Part shown: positions 1-9,234 of the stretch, one piece after another
How the letters are laid out: each line of letters starts with the position of its first letter
How positions within the stretch are numbered: position 1 is the stretch's first letter
Assembly: GCF_000304315.1 (NCBI RefSeq)
Contig: NC_018485.1
Coordinates: 3,566,501-3,630,500, forward strand
DNA: 64,000 nt
Reading direction: 5' to 3'
From: Methylocystis sp. SC2
GTDB taxonomy: Bacteria > Pseudomonadota > Alphaproteobacteria > Rhizobiales > Beijerinckiaceae
Made by a program: the position numbers and the translations under genes
Notes under the pieces: model-generated
What the model was told of the DNA's origin: nothing
Databases searched by the model: none
Seen by the model: the letters and a program-made list of their open reading frames with translations, nothing else

Positions 1-863
1 GCTTCTTGCAGCAACCAACATAGTGGCACATGTGCGGCCATGTCATCGGGATAGCCTCCTCCGACGTCAGAATGTACTCCAGCAAACCATACCTCTTGTA
101 TGCGCCCAGGAGATGGGTTTGGCTCTCTAGCAATTCTAATAGGCTGGAAGGTCAAACGCTCGTCATCCAAAGACAAGGCGTGCCTGACACAGCAAACATT
201 CCTAGGAATAGTATGATCATCAAGAAATTTCACAGGAAAAAACAATAGATGGATCACCGCCCGCAATTCCTCAATCGGAACTCCTAAGGCATCTACTGTA
301 TCAAAGAGGCCAACAAAGGCTATGCTAACATCGTGACGACCCATTGCATATAGATTTTCATAGTAATCAAATCTAGAGCGATAAAAATACCTGCTGAGCA
401 AACGAAATAGATAAATTATTTTGTTACTGAGTCTATGAACTAGGTTTTTTGAGGCCGTCTCCGAAGTTGCTTGAAAAGCGTTCCACGCGGCCCTTACAGC
501 TCGCTCCCTATGCAACTGTGAGCCGTGGATCCGTGGCAAGAGCCCTCTTTTGGCAATAAATTCGATTAGCAAACGAATTGTGAAGGCGCCGCGGCTGAAA
601 CCGAACATGTAAATTTCGCAATCAGGCTCCCAGTGCCACGACAGAAACCAATAAAGCCTTCGAACGTTAGCAGGGACACCAAATCCGGTTGCGCTGTCGA
701 GCCATGCCAAAGGGAGAAAGGACTCTGTTCCCACTCCTGGAATGTAGCAAACGACCTGGTCTTGAGAAATTTCCAGCGCTTCCATGATGCGCGCGATGTT
801 TGAAACTTGAACCCTAAGCCCGTTTCCCGTGCCGTCCGCGAGAAGAACAATTTTTTTGGCCAT
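1..863 (-). CDS. DUF2235 alpha/beta hydrolase domain protein, C-terminus cut by window edge
   Basis: Translating the minus strand from the ATG at 863 gives an open frame of 287 codons that runs off position 1. It begins MAKKIVLLADGTGN and carries the hallmarks of DUF2235 (the T6SS Tle1-like phospholipase/hydrolase fold): the DGTGN start, a PGVGT motif, the nucleophile elbow GFSRGA, FVGLFDTVD, and close to the edge EVWFAGVHSDVGGGY. Family members hydrolyse lipids or are uncharacterised; some are T6SS effectors, but no T6SS gene is visible here. Codons are strikingly A/T-rich (TTT, AAT, ATT, AGA, CTA) against the GC-rich neighbours, which suggests recent transfer. The frame read from 883 is out of register with this one and is a shadow. 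The fold is clear; the role is unknown. Confidence 0.85.
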   Translation of the reverse strand, partial: MAKKIVLLADGTGNGLRVQVSNIARIMEALEISQDQVVCYIPGVGTESFLPLAWLDSATGFGVPANVRRLYWFLSWHWEPDCEIYMFGFSRGAFTIRLLIEFIAKRGLLPRIHGSQLHRERAVRAAWNAFQATSETASKNLVHRLSNKIIYLFRLLSRYFYRSRFDYYENLYAMGRHDVSIAFVGLFDTVDALGVPIEELRAVIHLLFFPVKFLDDHTIPRNVCCVRHALSLDDERLTFQPIRIAREPNPSPGRIQEVWFAGVHSDVGGGYPDDMAAHVPLCWLLQE

Positions 864-1004
864 AGCCAAACCTCAAATAACATTAGCTGCTACGCGAAAA
901 ATCGTAGGACCGTTCGCAGCACTCGGCAAGCGCGTTGGATGTCTTGGCGCGGGGCGGATTTTCGCTTATGCCAAGGCGACGCTCGTCCAAGCGAAGGACT
1001 GTCA

Positions 1005-2504
1005 ATGTTTCCCAAGCCCGTCCCGAATTTGCGCCCCAACACATTCGAATATGAACAAGCGCCGCTCATCAAATCGACCGGCTTTCGCGAATATGACGCG
1101 CGCTGGCTGTTTGGCGCCGACCTCAATTTGATGGGCGTGCAGGCGCTCGGCATGGGCCTCGGCGCGCTGCTGCGCGAATTGGGCGTCGCGCCCGAGATCG
1201 TCGTCGGCCACGACTATCGCAGCTATTCTTCTTCTATCAAGCTCGCGCTTGTAAGCGGCCTGATGGCCGCTGGCGTGCGCGTGCGCGACATCGGCCTCGC
1301 TTTGTCGCCGATGGCCTATTTCGCCCAGTTCGATCTCGATGTCGCGGCGGTCGCGATGGTGACGGCCTCGCATAACGACAATGGTTGGACGGGCGTGAAA
1401 ATGGGCGCGCGCCGTCCGGTGACCTTCGGGCCGGAGGAGATGGGCCGTCTGAAGGAGATCGTTCTCGCCGGCGAATTTCACGAGGCGGAAGGCGGCTCTT
1501 ATCGTTACATCGAGAATTTCGGGGCGCGCTACATTGACGATCTCACCCGTCGGCCGCCGTTCACGCGCAAGATGAAGGTCGTCGCCGCCTGCGGCAATGG
1601 CACCGCCGGCGCCTTCGCGCCGCAGATGCTGGCGCGCCTCGGCTGCGACGTCATTCCGCTAGACGTGACGCCGGACTACACTTTCCCGCGCTACAATCCG
1701 AACCCTGAAGATTTGCATATGCTGCACGCGATCGCCGACAAGGTGCGCGAGACCGGCGCCTGCGTCGGCCTTGGCTTCGACGGCGACGGCGATCGCTGCG
1801 GCGTCGTTGACAATCATGGCGAGGAGATTTTCGCCGACAAGATCGGCGTCATGCTGGCGCGCGATCTCTCGAAGGTCCATCCGAACGCGTCATTCGTCGT
1901 CGACGTGAAATCGACGGGACTTTTCGCGACGGACCCGGAGCTCGTCGCCCGCGGCGTCGTCACGGAATATTGGAAGACCGGACATTCTTACATCAAGCGC
2001 CGCGTCAGCGAGAAGAAGGCGCTCGCCGGATTCGAAAAGTCGGGGCACTTCTTCTTCAACGAGCCGATCGGACGCGGCTATGACGACGGGCTGCTCACCG
2101 CCGTGCATGTCCTCGAAATGCTCGATCGCAATCCAACGAAGTCGATGGCCGAACTCTACGCCGAGCTGCCGAAGACCTGGGGCTCGCCGACGATGTCGCC
2201 GCATTGCGACGACGAAAAGAAATATGGCGTGATCGACAAGGTGACGGCGCGCATCGAGGCGATGCGCGCGCAGGGCGAGCAGATCATCGGTCAGCCGATC
2301 CGCGACGTCGTCACCATCAATGGCGTGCGGGTGACGGTCGCCGACGGCACCTGGGGCCTCGTGCGCGCATCGTCGAACAAGCCGGAACTCGTCGTCGTGG
2401 TCGAAAGTCCCGTCTCGCCGTCGCGCATGAAGGAGATGTTTACGGCGATCGACGCCGTGCTGCGCGAAAATCCCGAGGTCGGCGCTTACAACCAGACGAT
2501 TTAG
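1005..2504 (+). CDS. Phosphomannomutase/phosphoglucomutase
   Basis: A 499-residue alpha-D-phosphohexomutase that interconverts hexose 1- and 6-phosphates for exopolysaccharide, LPS or glycogen precursors. The active-site phosphoserine loop TASHNDNGWTG is visible around Ser122, and the metal-binding loop DGDGDRCG starts at about residue 259. A C-terminal domain ending in RASSNKPELVVVVES matches the phosphate-binding loop of the family. The ATG at 1005 (MFPKPVPNL) has GAAGGA just upstream; a longer in-frame extension to 807 overlaps the divergent DUF2235 gene and lacks family sequence. The length fits the bacterial AlgC/ManB-type enzymes. cobS follows 59 bases later on the same strand. Confidence 0.93.
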   Translation: MFPKPVPNLRPNTFEYEQAPLIKSTGFREYDARWLFGADLNLMGVQALGMGLGALLRELGVAPEIVVGHDYRSYSSSIKLALVSGLMAAGVRVRDIGLALSPMAYFAQFDLDVAAVAMVTASHNDNGWTGVKMGARRPVTFGPEEMGRLKEIVLAGEFHEAEGGSYRYIENFGARYIDDLTRRPPFTRKMKVVAACGNGTAGAFAPQMLARLGCDVIPLDVTPDYTFPRYNPNPEDLHMLHAIADKVRETGACVGLGFDGDGDRCGVVDNHGEEIFADKIGVMLARDLSKVHPNASFVVDVKSTGLFATDPELVARGVVTEYWKTGHSYIKRRVSEKKALAGFEKSGHFFFNEPIGRGYDDGLLTAVHVLEMLDRNPTKSMAELYAELPKTWGSPTMSPHCDDEKKYGVIDKVTARIEAMRAQGEQIIGQPIRDVVTINGVRVTVADGTWGLVRASSNKPELVVVVESPVSPSRMKEMFTAIDAVLRENPEVGAYNQTI

Positions 2505-2563
2505 AGCCGCGCGGAGGCGTTCGGGTTCTCGACAAATCCGACGCGGCGCCGAAAGTAGAACCG

Positions 2564-3331
2564 ATGCAGCGCGCGCTCCTCGCCGACGTCCAGAGCTTTT
2601 TGCGATTCTATACGCGCCTTTCAATCGGGGAGGGCGCGCATGCGCCGCTTGATTTCGCGCGCATGGCGCCTGCGCTGCCGATCGCCGGCGCCTTGATCGG
2701 GACCACAGCCGCCGCGGGTCTGATCGTGGCGCGCGCCTGTCATCTTCCTGCGCTCGTCTGCACGCTCGTCGTGGTCGCGGTCCTCGCGCTGGCCACAGGC
2801 GCGCTGCACGAGGACGGACTCGCGGATGTGGCGGACGGGTTCGGCGGCGGCGCGACGCGCGAGTCGAAGCTCGCCATTATGCGCGACAGCCGCGTTGGGA
2901 CCTATGGCGCCCTGGCATTGTGTTTCTCGATCCTGCTGCGCGTCGCGGCGCTCGCGTCGATTCTGGAGCGAAGCGGGACGCTCGCGGCCGGCGCCCTCAT
3001 CTTCGCGGGCGCCTTGTCGCGCGTCGCTGGATTGGCGCCGATAATGTGGCTTCCGCCAGCGCGCGCTGATGGTCTGGGCGCGACCGTCGCTGCGCCCTCG
3101 CGCGAGATTTGGACTCGCGCCTGGCTTGTCGCCGCCGGCTTTGGTCTCGCGCCGTGGCTCGCCGGCGCCGGCTTCATCCAGATCGCGGTCGCGATCTTCG
3201 CCGCCTTCGTCGTCGCTGCGCTTATCACCAACCTCTCAAAAAAGCAGATTGGCGGCTACACGGGCGATGTGCTTGGCGCCGCGCAGCAGCTTGCCGAGAT
3301 CGCCGCTCTGGCGGCGCTGTCGGCAGCGTGA
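2564..3331 (+). CDS. cobS: Adenosylcobinamide-GDP ribazoletransferase
   Basis: A 255-residue polytopic membrane enzyme that joins adenosylcobinamide-GDP with alpha-ribazole in the last steps of cobalamin synthesis. The family signature HEDGLADVADGFGGG is intact (about residues 75-90), followed by MRDSRVGTYGALAL and several Ala/Leu-rich membrane segments, ending with the conserved GGYTGDVLGA motif. The ATG at 2564 gives the expected length; the longer frame upstream overlaps the mutase gene. No other cob genes lie in the window, so this is a dispersed cobalamin gene. It converges with dusA, leaving only 4 bases between the stops. Confidence 0.95.
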   Translation: MQRALLADVQSFLRFYTRLSIGEGAHAPLDFARMAPALPIAGALIGTTAAAGLIVARACHLPALVCTLVVVAVLALATGALHEDGLADVADGFGGGATRESKLAIMRDSRVGTYGALALCFSILLRVAALASILERSGTLAAGALIFAGALSRVAGLAPIMWLPPARADGLGATVAAPSREIWTRAWLVAAGFGLAPWLAGAGFIQIAVAIFAAFVVAALITNLSKKQIGGYTGDVLGAAQQLAEIAALAALSAA

Positions 3332-3335
3332 TCCG

Positions 3336-4364
3336 TCAGTTTGTTTCGGCCGGTTCCGCGAGTTTCGCCGTTTCGGCGAAGCGCGCCCGAGCGGCGCGCA
3401 CTTCGCCGACGGCGTCGAGTAGGGTTTCAATTCCGGCGCCAGGCGCAACGGCCTCGAGCGCCAGCCGTCGGCGGAACGACCGCGCGCCCGGCATTCCAGC
3501 AAATAGCCCGAGAAGATGGCGCGTCATGGCGGCCAGCCGCTCCCCCTGTGCGAGCTGCCGCTCGACATAGGGAAGGAAGGCGCCGACGGCCTCGAAGAGG
3601 TCTGCCGCCGGCGCGGGCTCGCCGAACAATTGCTGATCGACCGCAAGGAGCAGGGCGGTGTCATGATAGGCCGCGCGCCCGATCATCACGCCGTCGACGA
3701 AACTGAGTTGCTCCTGCATTTGCGACATGCGCGTCAGTCCGCCGTTGATGGCGATCGGGACGTCCGGCATGGCCTGCTTGAGACGGTGCACGAGGGCGTA
3801 GTCCAGGGGCGGGACGTCGCGGTTTTCCTTTGGCGAGAGCCCCTTGAGCCAGGCCTTTCGCGCATGGACGAACAGCGCGTCGGCGCCGCTTTCGACGCAG
3901 GCTTCCGCAAGCGCGAAGAGCGCCTGCTCCGGCTCCTGATCGTCGACGCCGATGCGGCATTTCACCGTGACGGGAATGTCGACGGCGTCCTTCATCGCCT
4001 TGACGCAGTCGCCGACCAGCGCAGGCTCGCGCATCAGACAGGCGCCGAATGCGCCGTTCTGCACGCGATCCGAGGGGCAGCCGACGTTAAGATTGACTTC
4101 CGCGTAACCGAATGTCTCGACAATCGCCGCCGACTTTGCGAGCGCGGCCGGTTCGGCGCCGCCGAGCTGCAGGGCGACGGGCTGCTCAAACGGATCAAAC
4201 GCCATCAGCCGGGCCCGATCGCCATGGATCACCGCGCCCGTCGTCAGCATTTCCGTGTACAGGCGCGCGCGGCGCGACAGCAGCCGATGGAAGTATCGGC
4301 AGTGCCGATCCGTCCAATCCATCATCGGCGCCACGGAGAATCTAATCTCTTGATTGGTAAGCAT
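3336..4364 (-). CDS. dusA: tRNA-dihydrouridine(20/20a) synthase DusA
   Basis: A 342-residue FMN enzyme that reduces uridine 20/20a in the tRNA D-loop. It starts MLTNQEIRFSVAPMMDWTD; residues 91-98 are NLNVGCPS, and Cys109 in GAFGACLM is the catalytic general acid position. HARKAWLKGLSPKENR and the phosphate-binding INGG are DusA-specific signatures. The ATG at 4364 is preferred over an upstream in-frame start at 4430 because the family N-terminus begins here. It is transcribed towards cobS and stands alone. Confidence 0.95.
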   Translation of the reverse strand: MLTNQEIRFSVAPMMDWTDRHCRYFHRLLSRRARLYTEMLTTGAVIHGDRARLMAFDPFEQPVALQLGGAEPAALAKSAAIVETFGYAEVNLNVGCPSDRVQNGAFGACLMREPALVGDCVKAMKDAVDIPVTVKCRIGVDDQEPEQALFALAEACVESGADALFVHARKAWLKGLSPKENRDVPPLDYALVHRLKQAMPDVPIAINGGLTRMSQMQEQLSFVDGVMIGRAAYHDTALLLAVDQQLFGEPAPAADLFEAVGAFLPYVERQLAQGERLAAMTRHLLGLFAGMPGARSFRRRLALEAVAPGAGIETLLDAVGEVRAARARFAETAKLAEPAETN

Positions 4365-4816
4365 TATCTCTTGACGCTCAACGGCATGGGCCGCGTCGTG
4401 CGCATTCCCTTTTATGCCTCGATACGACACTTTTCGCGACTTTTCGACTTCTCAGCGCACACAGACCGCACCCGAAATGGCGGCGTTTACGAAGCTGATC
4501 GCGGTGAATCTCCAACCAAATGCGCGCGAAGGAGCGCCAAGACGTTCGGCGATTTCATGCGTCTCCGTCGGCAGGACCTTCAGGATGTAGGAAGGCGGAT
4601 CGTTCGATCAAAACTTCCAGCCTGATCTTTCTCGCGCGACGCCTTGAGAGCTATCAGCGGCGAGCTGAACCGCGAGCGCCGCGTTCAATTCGTCGGGATC
4701 GGGCAAGAAAAGGGGCGGGCGTGGAAACGAGAACATCCCATTAACTTAGCCAGGGGTCGCCTATAGGGTTGCGGGCCTTCCCCTCCTTCGCCATATCGGG
4801 CGAAGGAGGAGAGGAC
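4365..4816. other. Intergenic region between dusA and the DUF2948 gene
   Basis: About 450 bases between two divergently read genes. I find no reading frame with a recognisable product on either strand; short open stretches have no ribosome binding site or family motifs. It should contain the dusA promoter at its left end and the promoter of the DUF2948-hisD operon at its right end. The last 35 bases form the hairpin listed separately. In many related genomes murA sits before DUF2948; it is not here. Confidence 0.5.
4782..4809 (+). promoter_or_regulatory. Perfect 11-bp hairpin covering the Shine-Dalgarno of the DUF2948 gene
   Basis: CCTCCTTCGCC (4782-4792) pairs perfectly with GGCGAAGGAGG (4799-4809) around a 6-base loop. 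The right arm contains AGGAGG, the only well-spaced Shine-Dalgarno for the ATG at 4817, so the folded RNA would hide the ribosome binding site. There is no T-run after it, so it is not an intrinsic terminator. It could act as a thermosensor or protein-controlled translational switch, or be a chance dyad of a purine-rich site. Confidence 0.5.
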
Positions 4817-5305
4817 ATGGAACCACCCAATCGGCCTTGTGAGCTCGCCTTGCGTCTGCATGCGCTCGACAGCGAAGATCTTTCGCTCCTGTCGGCGCAT
4901 TTGCAGGACGCCCTGGTGCGCGTTGGCGACATCGCCTTTCTAGCCGACAAGCGCCGGTTCGCCCTGGTTGGATCGCGTTTCGACTGGGCCGCTGAACTCG
5001 ACGGGCGACTGGAGCGCTGCCGCTGCGGACTCCATTTCGAAGGCGTGCAGCGCGTGCGCTGCCAGCGTATCTGCCGCGACCAGCCCGACGCGATCCTCGA
5101 ACTTCTGGCGGTCACTTTCGAGCCCGATCCCGAACCGCCGTCGGGAGTCATCCGGCTGTTTTTCGCCGGCGGCGCGTCGATCGCGCTCGACGTCGAATGC
5201 GTCGAGGCGCAGCTTTGCGACGTCGGTCCGCGCTGGAAGGTCGCCGCCCGGCCGAACCATGATTTCAGCGGCGAACTTGACGAGCACGCTCCCCGAGGGC
5301 CATGA
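4817..5305 (+). CDS. DUF2948 family protein
   Basis: A 162-residue soluble protein of unknown function, conserved in alphaproteobacteria next to hisD. It contains LHALDSEDLSLLSAHLQDAL near the N-terminus and ends in ARPNHDFSGELDEHA, a recognisable part of the family. The start at 4817 follows GGAGGAGAGG; a 48-base upstream ATG extension reads through the hairpin that carries this site and is less likely. hisD starts 28 bases downstream, so the two genes are probably one transcript. No catalytic motif is visible. Confidence 0.85.
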   Translation: MEPPNRPCELALRLHALDSEDLSLLSAHLQDALVRVGDIAFLADKRRFALVGSRFDWAAELDGRLERCRCGLHFEGVQRVRCQRICRDQPDAILELLAVTFEPDPEPPSGVIRLFFAGGASIALDVECVEAQLCDVGPRWKVAARPNHDFSGELDEHAPRGP

Positions 5306-5333
5306 CAGCCGGACTTCCCGGCTGGAGAGGATC

Positions 5334-6635
5334 ATGACCTTGCGTTTGGACGCCGCGGCGCCCGATTTCGAACAGCGTTTCGCGTCGCTGCTGGCCATGA
5401 AGCGCGAGGCGTCGCAGGATGTCGACGATACGGTCCGCGGCATCATCGAGGACGTGGTCGCCCGCGGCGACGCGGCGCTTGTCGACTTTTCCAAGCGCTT
5501 CGACCGCATCGACCTTGAGGCGACCGGCATCGCGGTCTCCCACGAGGAGGTCGCGGCGGCGGAAGCCAAATGTTCCGCGGAGCAGCTCGCGGCCCTCGAT
5601 CTGGCGCTTGAGCGAATCACCGCCTTCCATGAGCGGCAGAAGCCGCAGGATCTGCGCTTTCGGGACGCCGCCGGCGTCGAGCTTGGCTGGCGTTGGACCC
5701 CGCTCGACTCGGTGGGGCTCTACGTGCCCGGCGGCACCGCCGCCTATCCGTCTTCCGTGCTGATGAATGTCGTGCCCGCGAAGGTCGCGGGCGTGAAGCG
5801 CATCGTCATGGTGGTCCCGACGCCCGGCGGCCATGTGGAGCCGCTCGTGCTCGCCGCCGCCAAGCGTTCAGGCATCGACGAGATCTACCGCGTCGGCGGC
5901 GCGCAAGCCGTGGCGGCGCTGGCCTATGGCACGAAGACGATTGCGCCCGTCGTCAAGATTGTCGGGCCGGGCAACGCCTGGGTGGCGGCGGCGAAGCGCC
6001 GCGTCTTCGGTCAGGTCGGCATCGACATGATCGCCGGCCCCTCTGAAGTGCTGATCCTCGCCGACGCGACCGCCAATCCCGACTGGATCGCCGCCGATCT
6101 GCTTGCGCAGGCCGAGCATGACGAATCCGCGCAGTCGATTCTCATCACCGACGACGCCTCGCTCGCCGACTCGGTTGTCGCCGCCGTCGAGAGGCATCTC
6201 TCGACGCTTTCGCGCAAGGAGATCGCTAGCGCCTCCTGGCGCGACTATGGCGCGACGATCGTCGTGAAGACGCTCGCCGACGCGCTTCCGCTCGCCGACC
6301 GCATCGCCGCGGAACATCTCGAGATCATCAGCGAAGACGCCGAGGACCTCGCCGCGCGCGTTTCCAACGCCGGCGCCATCTTCATCGGCGCCTATACGCC
6401 GGAAGCCGTCGGCGACTATGTCGGCGGCTCGAATCATGTGCTGCCGACGGCGCGCTCGGCGCGCTTTTCGTCGGGTCTGAGCGTGCTCGACTTCGTCAAG
6501 CGCACGTCGATCCTGAAATGCGATGCGGATTCGCTGCGCGCCATCGGCGCCGCCGCAGTGACGCTCGGCGACGCCGAAGGCTTGCAGGCCCACGCGCGTT
6601 CGGTGTCGATCCGCCTCAATCAGCTCGAGGCGTGA
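5334..6635 (+). CDS. hisD: Histidinol dehydrogenase
   Basis: A 433-residue zinc-dependent NAD enzyme that oxidises L-histidinol to histidine in two steps. Recognisable blocks are [46 protein letters not shown] (metal and catalytic His/Glu region) and [10 protein letters not shown] near the C-terminus. The ATG at 5334 is preceded by GGAGAGG at 5324-5330, right after a 6-bp stem (5307-5323). The upstream extension overlaps DUF2948. The next gene begins inside the hisD stop codon region, so DUF2948-hisD-UPF0262 form an operon. No other his genes are present here. Confidence 0.96.
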   Translation: MTLRLDAAAPDFEQRFASLLAMKREASQDVDDTVRGIIEDVVARGDAALVDFSKRFDRIDLEATGIAVSHEEVAAAEAKCSAEQLAALDLALERITAFHERQKPQDLRFRDAAGVELGWRWTPLDSVGLYVPGGTAAYPSSVLMNVVPAKVAGVKRIVMVVPTPGGHVEPLVLAAAKRSGIDEIYRVGGAQAVAALAYGTKTIAPVVKIVGPGNAWVAAAKRRVFGQVGIDMIAGPSEVLILADATANPDWIAADLLAQAEHDESAQSILITDDASLADSVVAAVERHLSTLSRKEIASASWRDYGATIVVKTLADALPLADRIAAEHLEIISEDAEDLAARVSNAGAIFIGAYTPEAVGDYVGGSNHVLPTARSARFSSGLSVLDFVKRTSILKCDADSLRAIGAAAVTLGDAEGLQAHARSVSIRLNQLEA

Positions 6636-7117
6636 GGGTGGAGTCAAACGAGTCGAAGCGGCTGATCTCCGTCACGCTCGACGAAAACTCGATCGGCCGC
6701 GGCTCGGCGGATCAGGAGCATGAGCGCGCCATCGCGATCTACGATCTCATCGAGGAAAACAGTTTCGCGCTGATTGGCCATCAAGGCGGACCTTATGCGC
6801 TGCTGATTTCGCTCGTCGACGCGAAACTGGTTTTTAAGATCTGCGACGCGGAGGGCGTCTGTCTCGTCACGCACATTCTCTCGCTGACGCCCTTCAGGCG
6901 CATTCTCAAAGATTATTTCATGATCTGCGAAAGCTATTACGCGGCGATCCGCCATGCGACCCCGAGCAGGATCGAGGCGATCGACATGGGGCGTCGCGGC
7001 CTCCATAACGAAGGCGCGCAGCTTCTCCTCGAACGCTTGAAAGGCAAGATCGACACGGATCAGGATACGGCGCGCCGCATCTTCACGCTGATCACGGCGC
7101 TGCACTGGAAGGGCTGA
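6632..7117 (+). CDS. UPF0262 family protein
   Basis: A 161-residue protein of unknown function found in alphaproteobacteria directly after hisD. Family sequence begins at [15 protein letters not shown] and continues with [24 protein letters not shown] and [12 protein letters not shown]. The likely start is the GTG at 6632, which overlaps the hisD stop (GTGA arrangement); a second GTG at 6638 is also possible. The coupling implies translation together with hisD. There is no membrane segment or known catalytic motif. Confidence 0.88.
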   Translation: MRVESNESKRLISVTLDENSIGRGSADQEHERAIAIYDLIEENSFALIGHQGGPYALLISLVDAKLVFKICDAEGVCLVTHILSLTPFRRILKDYFMICESYYAAIRHATPSRIEAIDMGRRGLHNEGAQLLLERLKGKIDTDQDTARRIFTLITALHWKG

Positions 7118-7200
7118 GCGCCGCGCTCGGTCGCCGATGATGAGAGCGCTGCGCGGCGCAGCGTTCGGCGCTGTCACATTGTCATCATGGACTAATCCGC

Positions 7201-8628
7201 ATGGGCAAAAGTAATTCGGATCATTTCGCCGAGCTGCGGCTGTCGATGGAAGCGGAAGGGGGCGAGCTGCTCCGCGCTTTCGTTCGCGAAGCGTCGCTGA
7301 TCGAAGGGGTGCCGCCGATGACCGCGAGCCTGATCGCCGCCGACGCCGCGCAAATATGGCGGATTCTTTGCGGGTCGCGCACGAACGCCGAGCGCGCCGC
7401 GGTTCTTCTGTCCTCTCCCAAAGGCGAGGCGCGCGCGCGGATTCTGCTCAACGGCCATTCCCGTTTTTCCGCCGTCGTCGGTTCGCTCAGCGCGCAGGTG
7501 CGGCAAGACGCGGGCTTGTCTTACCGGGAACGCGGCGTCGACGGATGGGAGATCACGATCCATCGCGGTTTCGATTCCTCTCGCGAAGCGGCGGAACATA
7601 AGCAAGAGCCGATCGCCGAGGCCGCAGAGACGACGGAAACGGTGCGGATCGACGTGCCTCAGAAGGACGACTCGGCGGCGATCGCGCGCTGCTTTCTCGC
7701 GGTCTATGGACATAATTACGTTCATCGGGAAGTCTTTTCCCCGCATCGCTATTGGCGGAAAGTCCAAAGCGGAGAGCTCATTCCGGTCGTGACCCGCGAC
7801 GCGCGCGGCGAGGTCATCGGGCATGTCGCGCTCGAGCGCGAGCCCGGCGCGGCGATCGCGGAGCGCGGCGAAGCTGTCGTGCTTCCGTCCTACCGGGGAC
7901 GTCATCTCCTGGAGCGCATGACCGAGCGGCTGTCCGACGAGGCGGCGAAACTCGGGCTCGTCGGGATCTACGCCGAGCCGGTTACGACGCATACATTCTC
8001 ACAGCGCAACGACGAGCGGGCCGGCATGCCGACATGCGCGATCCTGCTCGGCGCCGCGCCCGAAAACTCGCATTCGAAGGATTTGCCCGTGCCGACGGCC
8101 GGACAGCGCCAGAGTTTTCTGCTGACGTTCCGTTTCCTGCAGACGGCGCGGGCGTCCGAGATCGTCGCGCCGCCGGCGTATCGCGACGTCATGGCGGCGA
8201 CGTACAGCCGCCTCGGCGTCGGCGTTTCTCTACGCGAGCGCGAAACGCCAGCGGAGACTCGGTCGATGACGAGCGTCATGGTCAACCCATGGGGCTACGG
8301 CAGGATTCGCTTCGAGACGATCGGATCGAACGCCAGCATCGAACTGAGCCAGGCGGTGAGCGACGTCAGCGGCCTCGGCGCGCGCGCCCTGCAGCTTTCC
8401 GCGCATGTCGACGACCCGGGCTTGCCGCTTCTGGTTGAGAGCGCGCGCCGCCAGGGATTTTTCTATTGTGGGCTGGCGCCGGCCTTCTCTGAAGGGCGAG
8501 ATCTGCTGCTGATGCAGCATGTGAGCGAGCCGCTCGACATCAATGAACTGCAGCTGTTCACGGAGCAGACGAAGGAGCTTGCGGCGTTCATCGAACAAGA
8601 CCGTCAGTCGGCGCAGAGTCAGCGATGA
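7201..8628 (+). CDS. GNAT-fold acetyltransferase-like protein with anti-sigma-kinase-like N-terminus
   Basis: A 475-residue protein. Residues 1-130 resemble the regulatory histidine-kinase-like ATPase fold of anti-sigma factors by pattern only (LRLSMEAEGGELLRAFVREAS, then a region around RERGVDGWEI). Residues 145-270 look like a GNAT domain: AIARCFLAVYGHNYVH, then GEVIGHVALERE and AVVLPSYRGRHLLERM, where the last resembles the acetyl-CoA loop (R/Q-x-x-G-x-G/R). The C-terminal half has no motif I recognise. It lies between UPF0262 and the LMW phosphatase, genes that are often adjacent, so it may be an insertion. The substrate is unknown. Confidence 0.55.
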   Translation: MGKSNSDHFAELRLSMEAEGGELLRAFVREASLIEGVPPMTASLIAADAAQIWRILCGSRTNAERAAVLLSSPKGEARARILLNGHSRFSAVVGSLSAQVRQDAGLSYRERGVDGWEITIHRGFDSSREAAEHKQEPIAEAAETTETVRIDVPQKDDSAAIARCFLAVYGHNYVHREVFSPHRYWRKVQSGELIPVVTRDARGEVIGHVALEREPGAAIAERGEAVVLPSYRGRHLLERMTERLSDEAAKLGLVGIYAEPVTTHTFSQRNDERAGMPTCAILLGAAPENSHSKDLPVPTAGQRQSFLLTFRFLQTARASEIVAPPAYRDVMAATYSRLGVGVSLRERETPAETRSMTSVMVNPWGYGRIRFETIGSNASIELSQAVSDVSGLGARALQLSAHVDDPGLPLLVESARRQGFFYCGLAPAFSEGRDLLLMQHVSEPLDINELQLFTEQTKELAAFIEQDRQSAQSQR

Positions 8629-8634
8629 GATCGC

Positions 8635-9084
8635 GTGAGCAACGTGGCGCGCCCCCAATCCATTCTCTTCGCCTGCACGCTGAACACTGTCCGATCGCCG
8701 ATGGCGGAGGCGATCGCGCGGTATTATTTCGGCCGCGAAACCTATTTCGCTTCCGCCGGTCTGAAGCGCGGGGCCCCCGACCCTTTCGCCATAGCGGCAA
8801 TGGACGAGATCGGCGTCGACATTTCAGCGCATAGGCCGCACACGTTTGAAGATCTCGAAGATTCGAATTTCGATCTGATCGTGACGCTTTCCCCAGAGGC
8901 GCATCACAAGGCGCTCGAGTTTACGCGCACGATGGCCGTCGACGTCGTCTACTGGCCGACGCCCGACGCGACCGCCGCGCAGGGCTCGCGTGAGGCCATT
9001 CTCGACGCCTATCGCGACGTGCGCGAGCGGCTGACGGGGCGGATCAAGGATCTGCTCGGACACGGGCCGCCGCTGAGCGAGTGA
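8635..9084 (+). CDS. Low-molecular-weight protein tyrosine phosphatase family protein
   Basis: A 149-residue protein with the LMW-PTP P-loop CX5R: Cys14 to Arg20 in CTLNTVRS, near the N-terminus as in the family. The general acid Asp111 lies in the PDA motif, as in the tyrosine phosphatase and arsenate reductase branches. The start is GTG at 8635, 6 bases after the preceding stop, so it is probably co-transcribed with the GNAT protein. Its usual neighbourhood is UPF0262. It may dephosphorylate proteins; the arsenate-specific loop of the true ArsC further on (55653-56180) is not evident. Confidence 0.88.
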   Translation: MSNVARPQSILFACTLNTVRSPMAEAIARYYFGRETYFASAGLKRGAPDPFAIAAMDEIGVDISAHRPHTFEDLEDSNFDLIVTLSPEAHHKALEFTRTMAVDVVYWPTPDATAAQGSREAILDAYRDVRERLTGRIKDLLGHGPPLSE

Positions 9085-9177
9085 TTACGTGTCTGGCGGC
9101 TTCCGCCATATTATCCCCGGCGCGCGAAGCGCGATCGTAATCCAGAGTTGCGACGCTGAGAGGATTTTGCTCTGGAA

Positions 9178-9204
9178 TCCCGGTCAGGCCTTCGCCTGCC
9201 GGGA
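9178..9204. repeat. Intergenic palindromic element
   Basis: TCCCGG (9178-9183) and CAGGC (9185-9189) pair with GCCTG (9194-9198) and CCGGGA (9199-9204) around a 4-base loop with one bulged T. It lies between two converging genes (9084 and 9235). Neither strand has a T-run after it, so it is not a standard terminator. The shape resembles the dispersed palindromic units common in this bacterial order, but no second copy is evident in the window. Confidence 0.5.
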
Positions 9205-9234
9205 AGGACGACCGGTTGCATAACGGAGAAAAAC

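Noticed and set aside
566..883. 105-codon minus-strand frame starting at 883
   Set aside because: It is out of register with the DUF2235 frame that starts at 863 and has no family motif; it is a shadow.
9178..9204. Intrinsic terminator between converging genes
   Set aside because: The dyad has no T-run on either strand.
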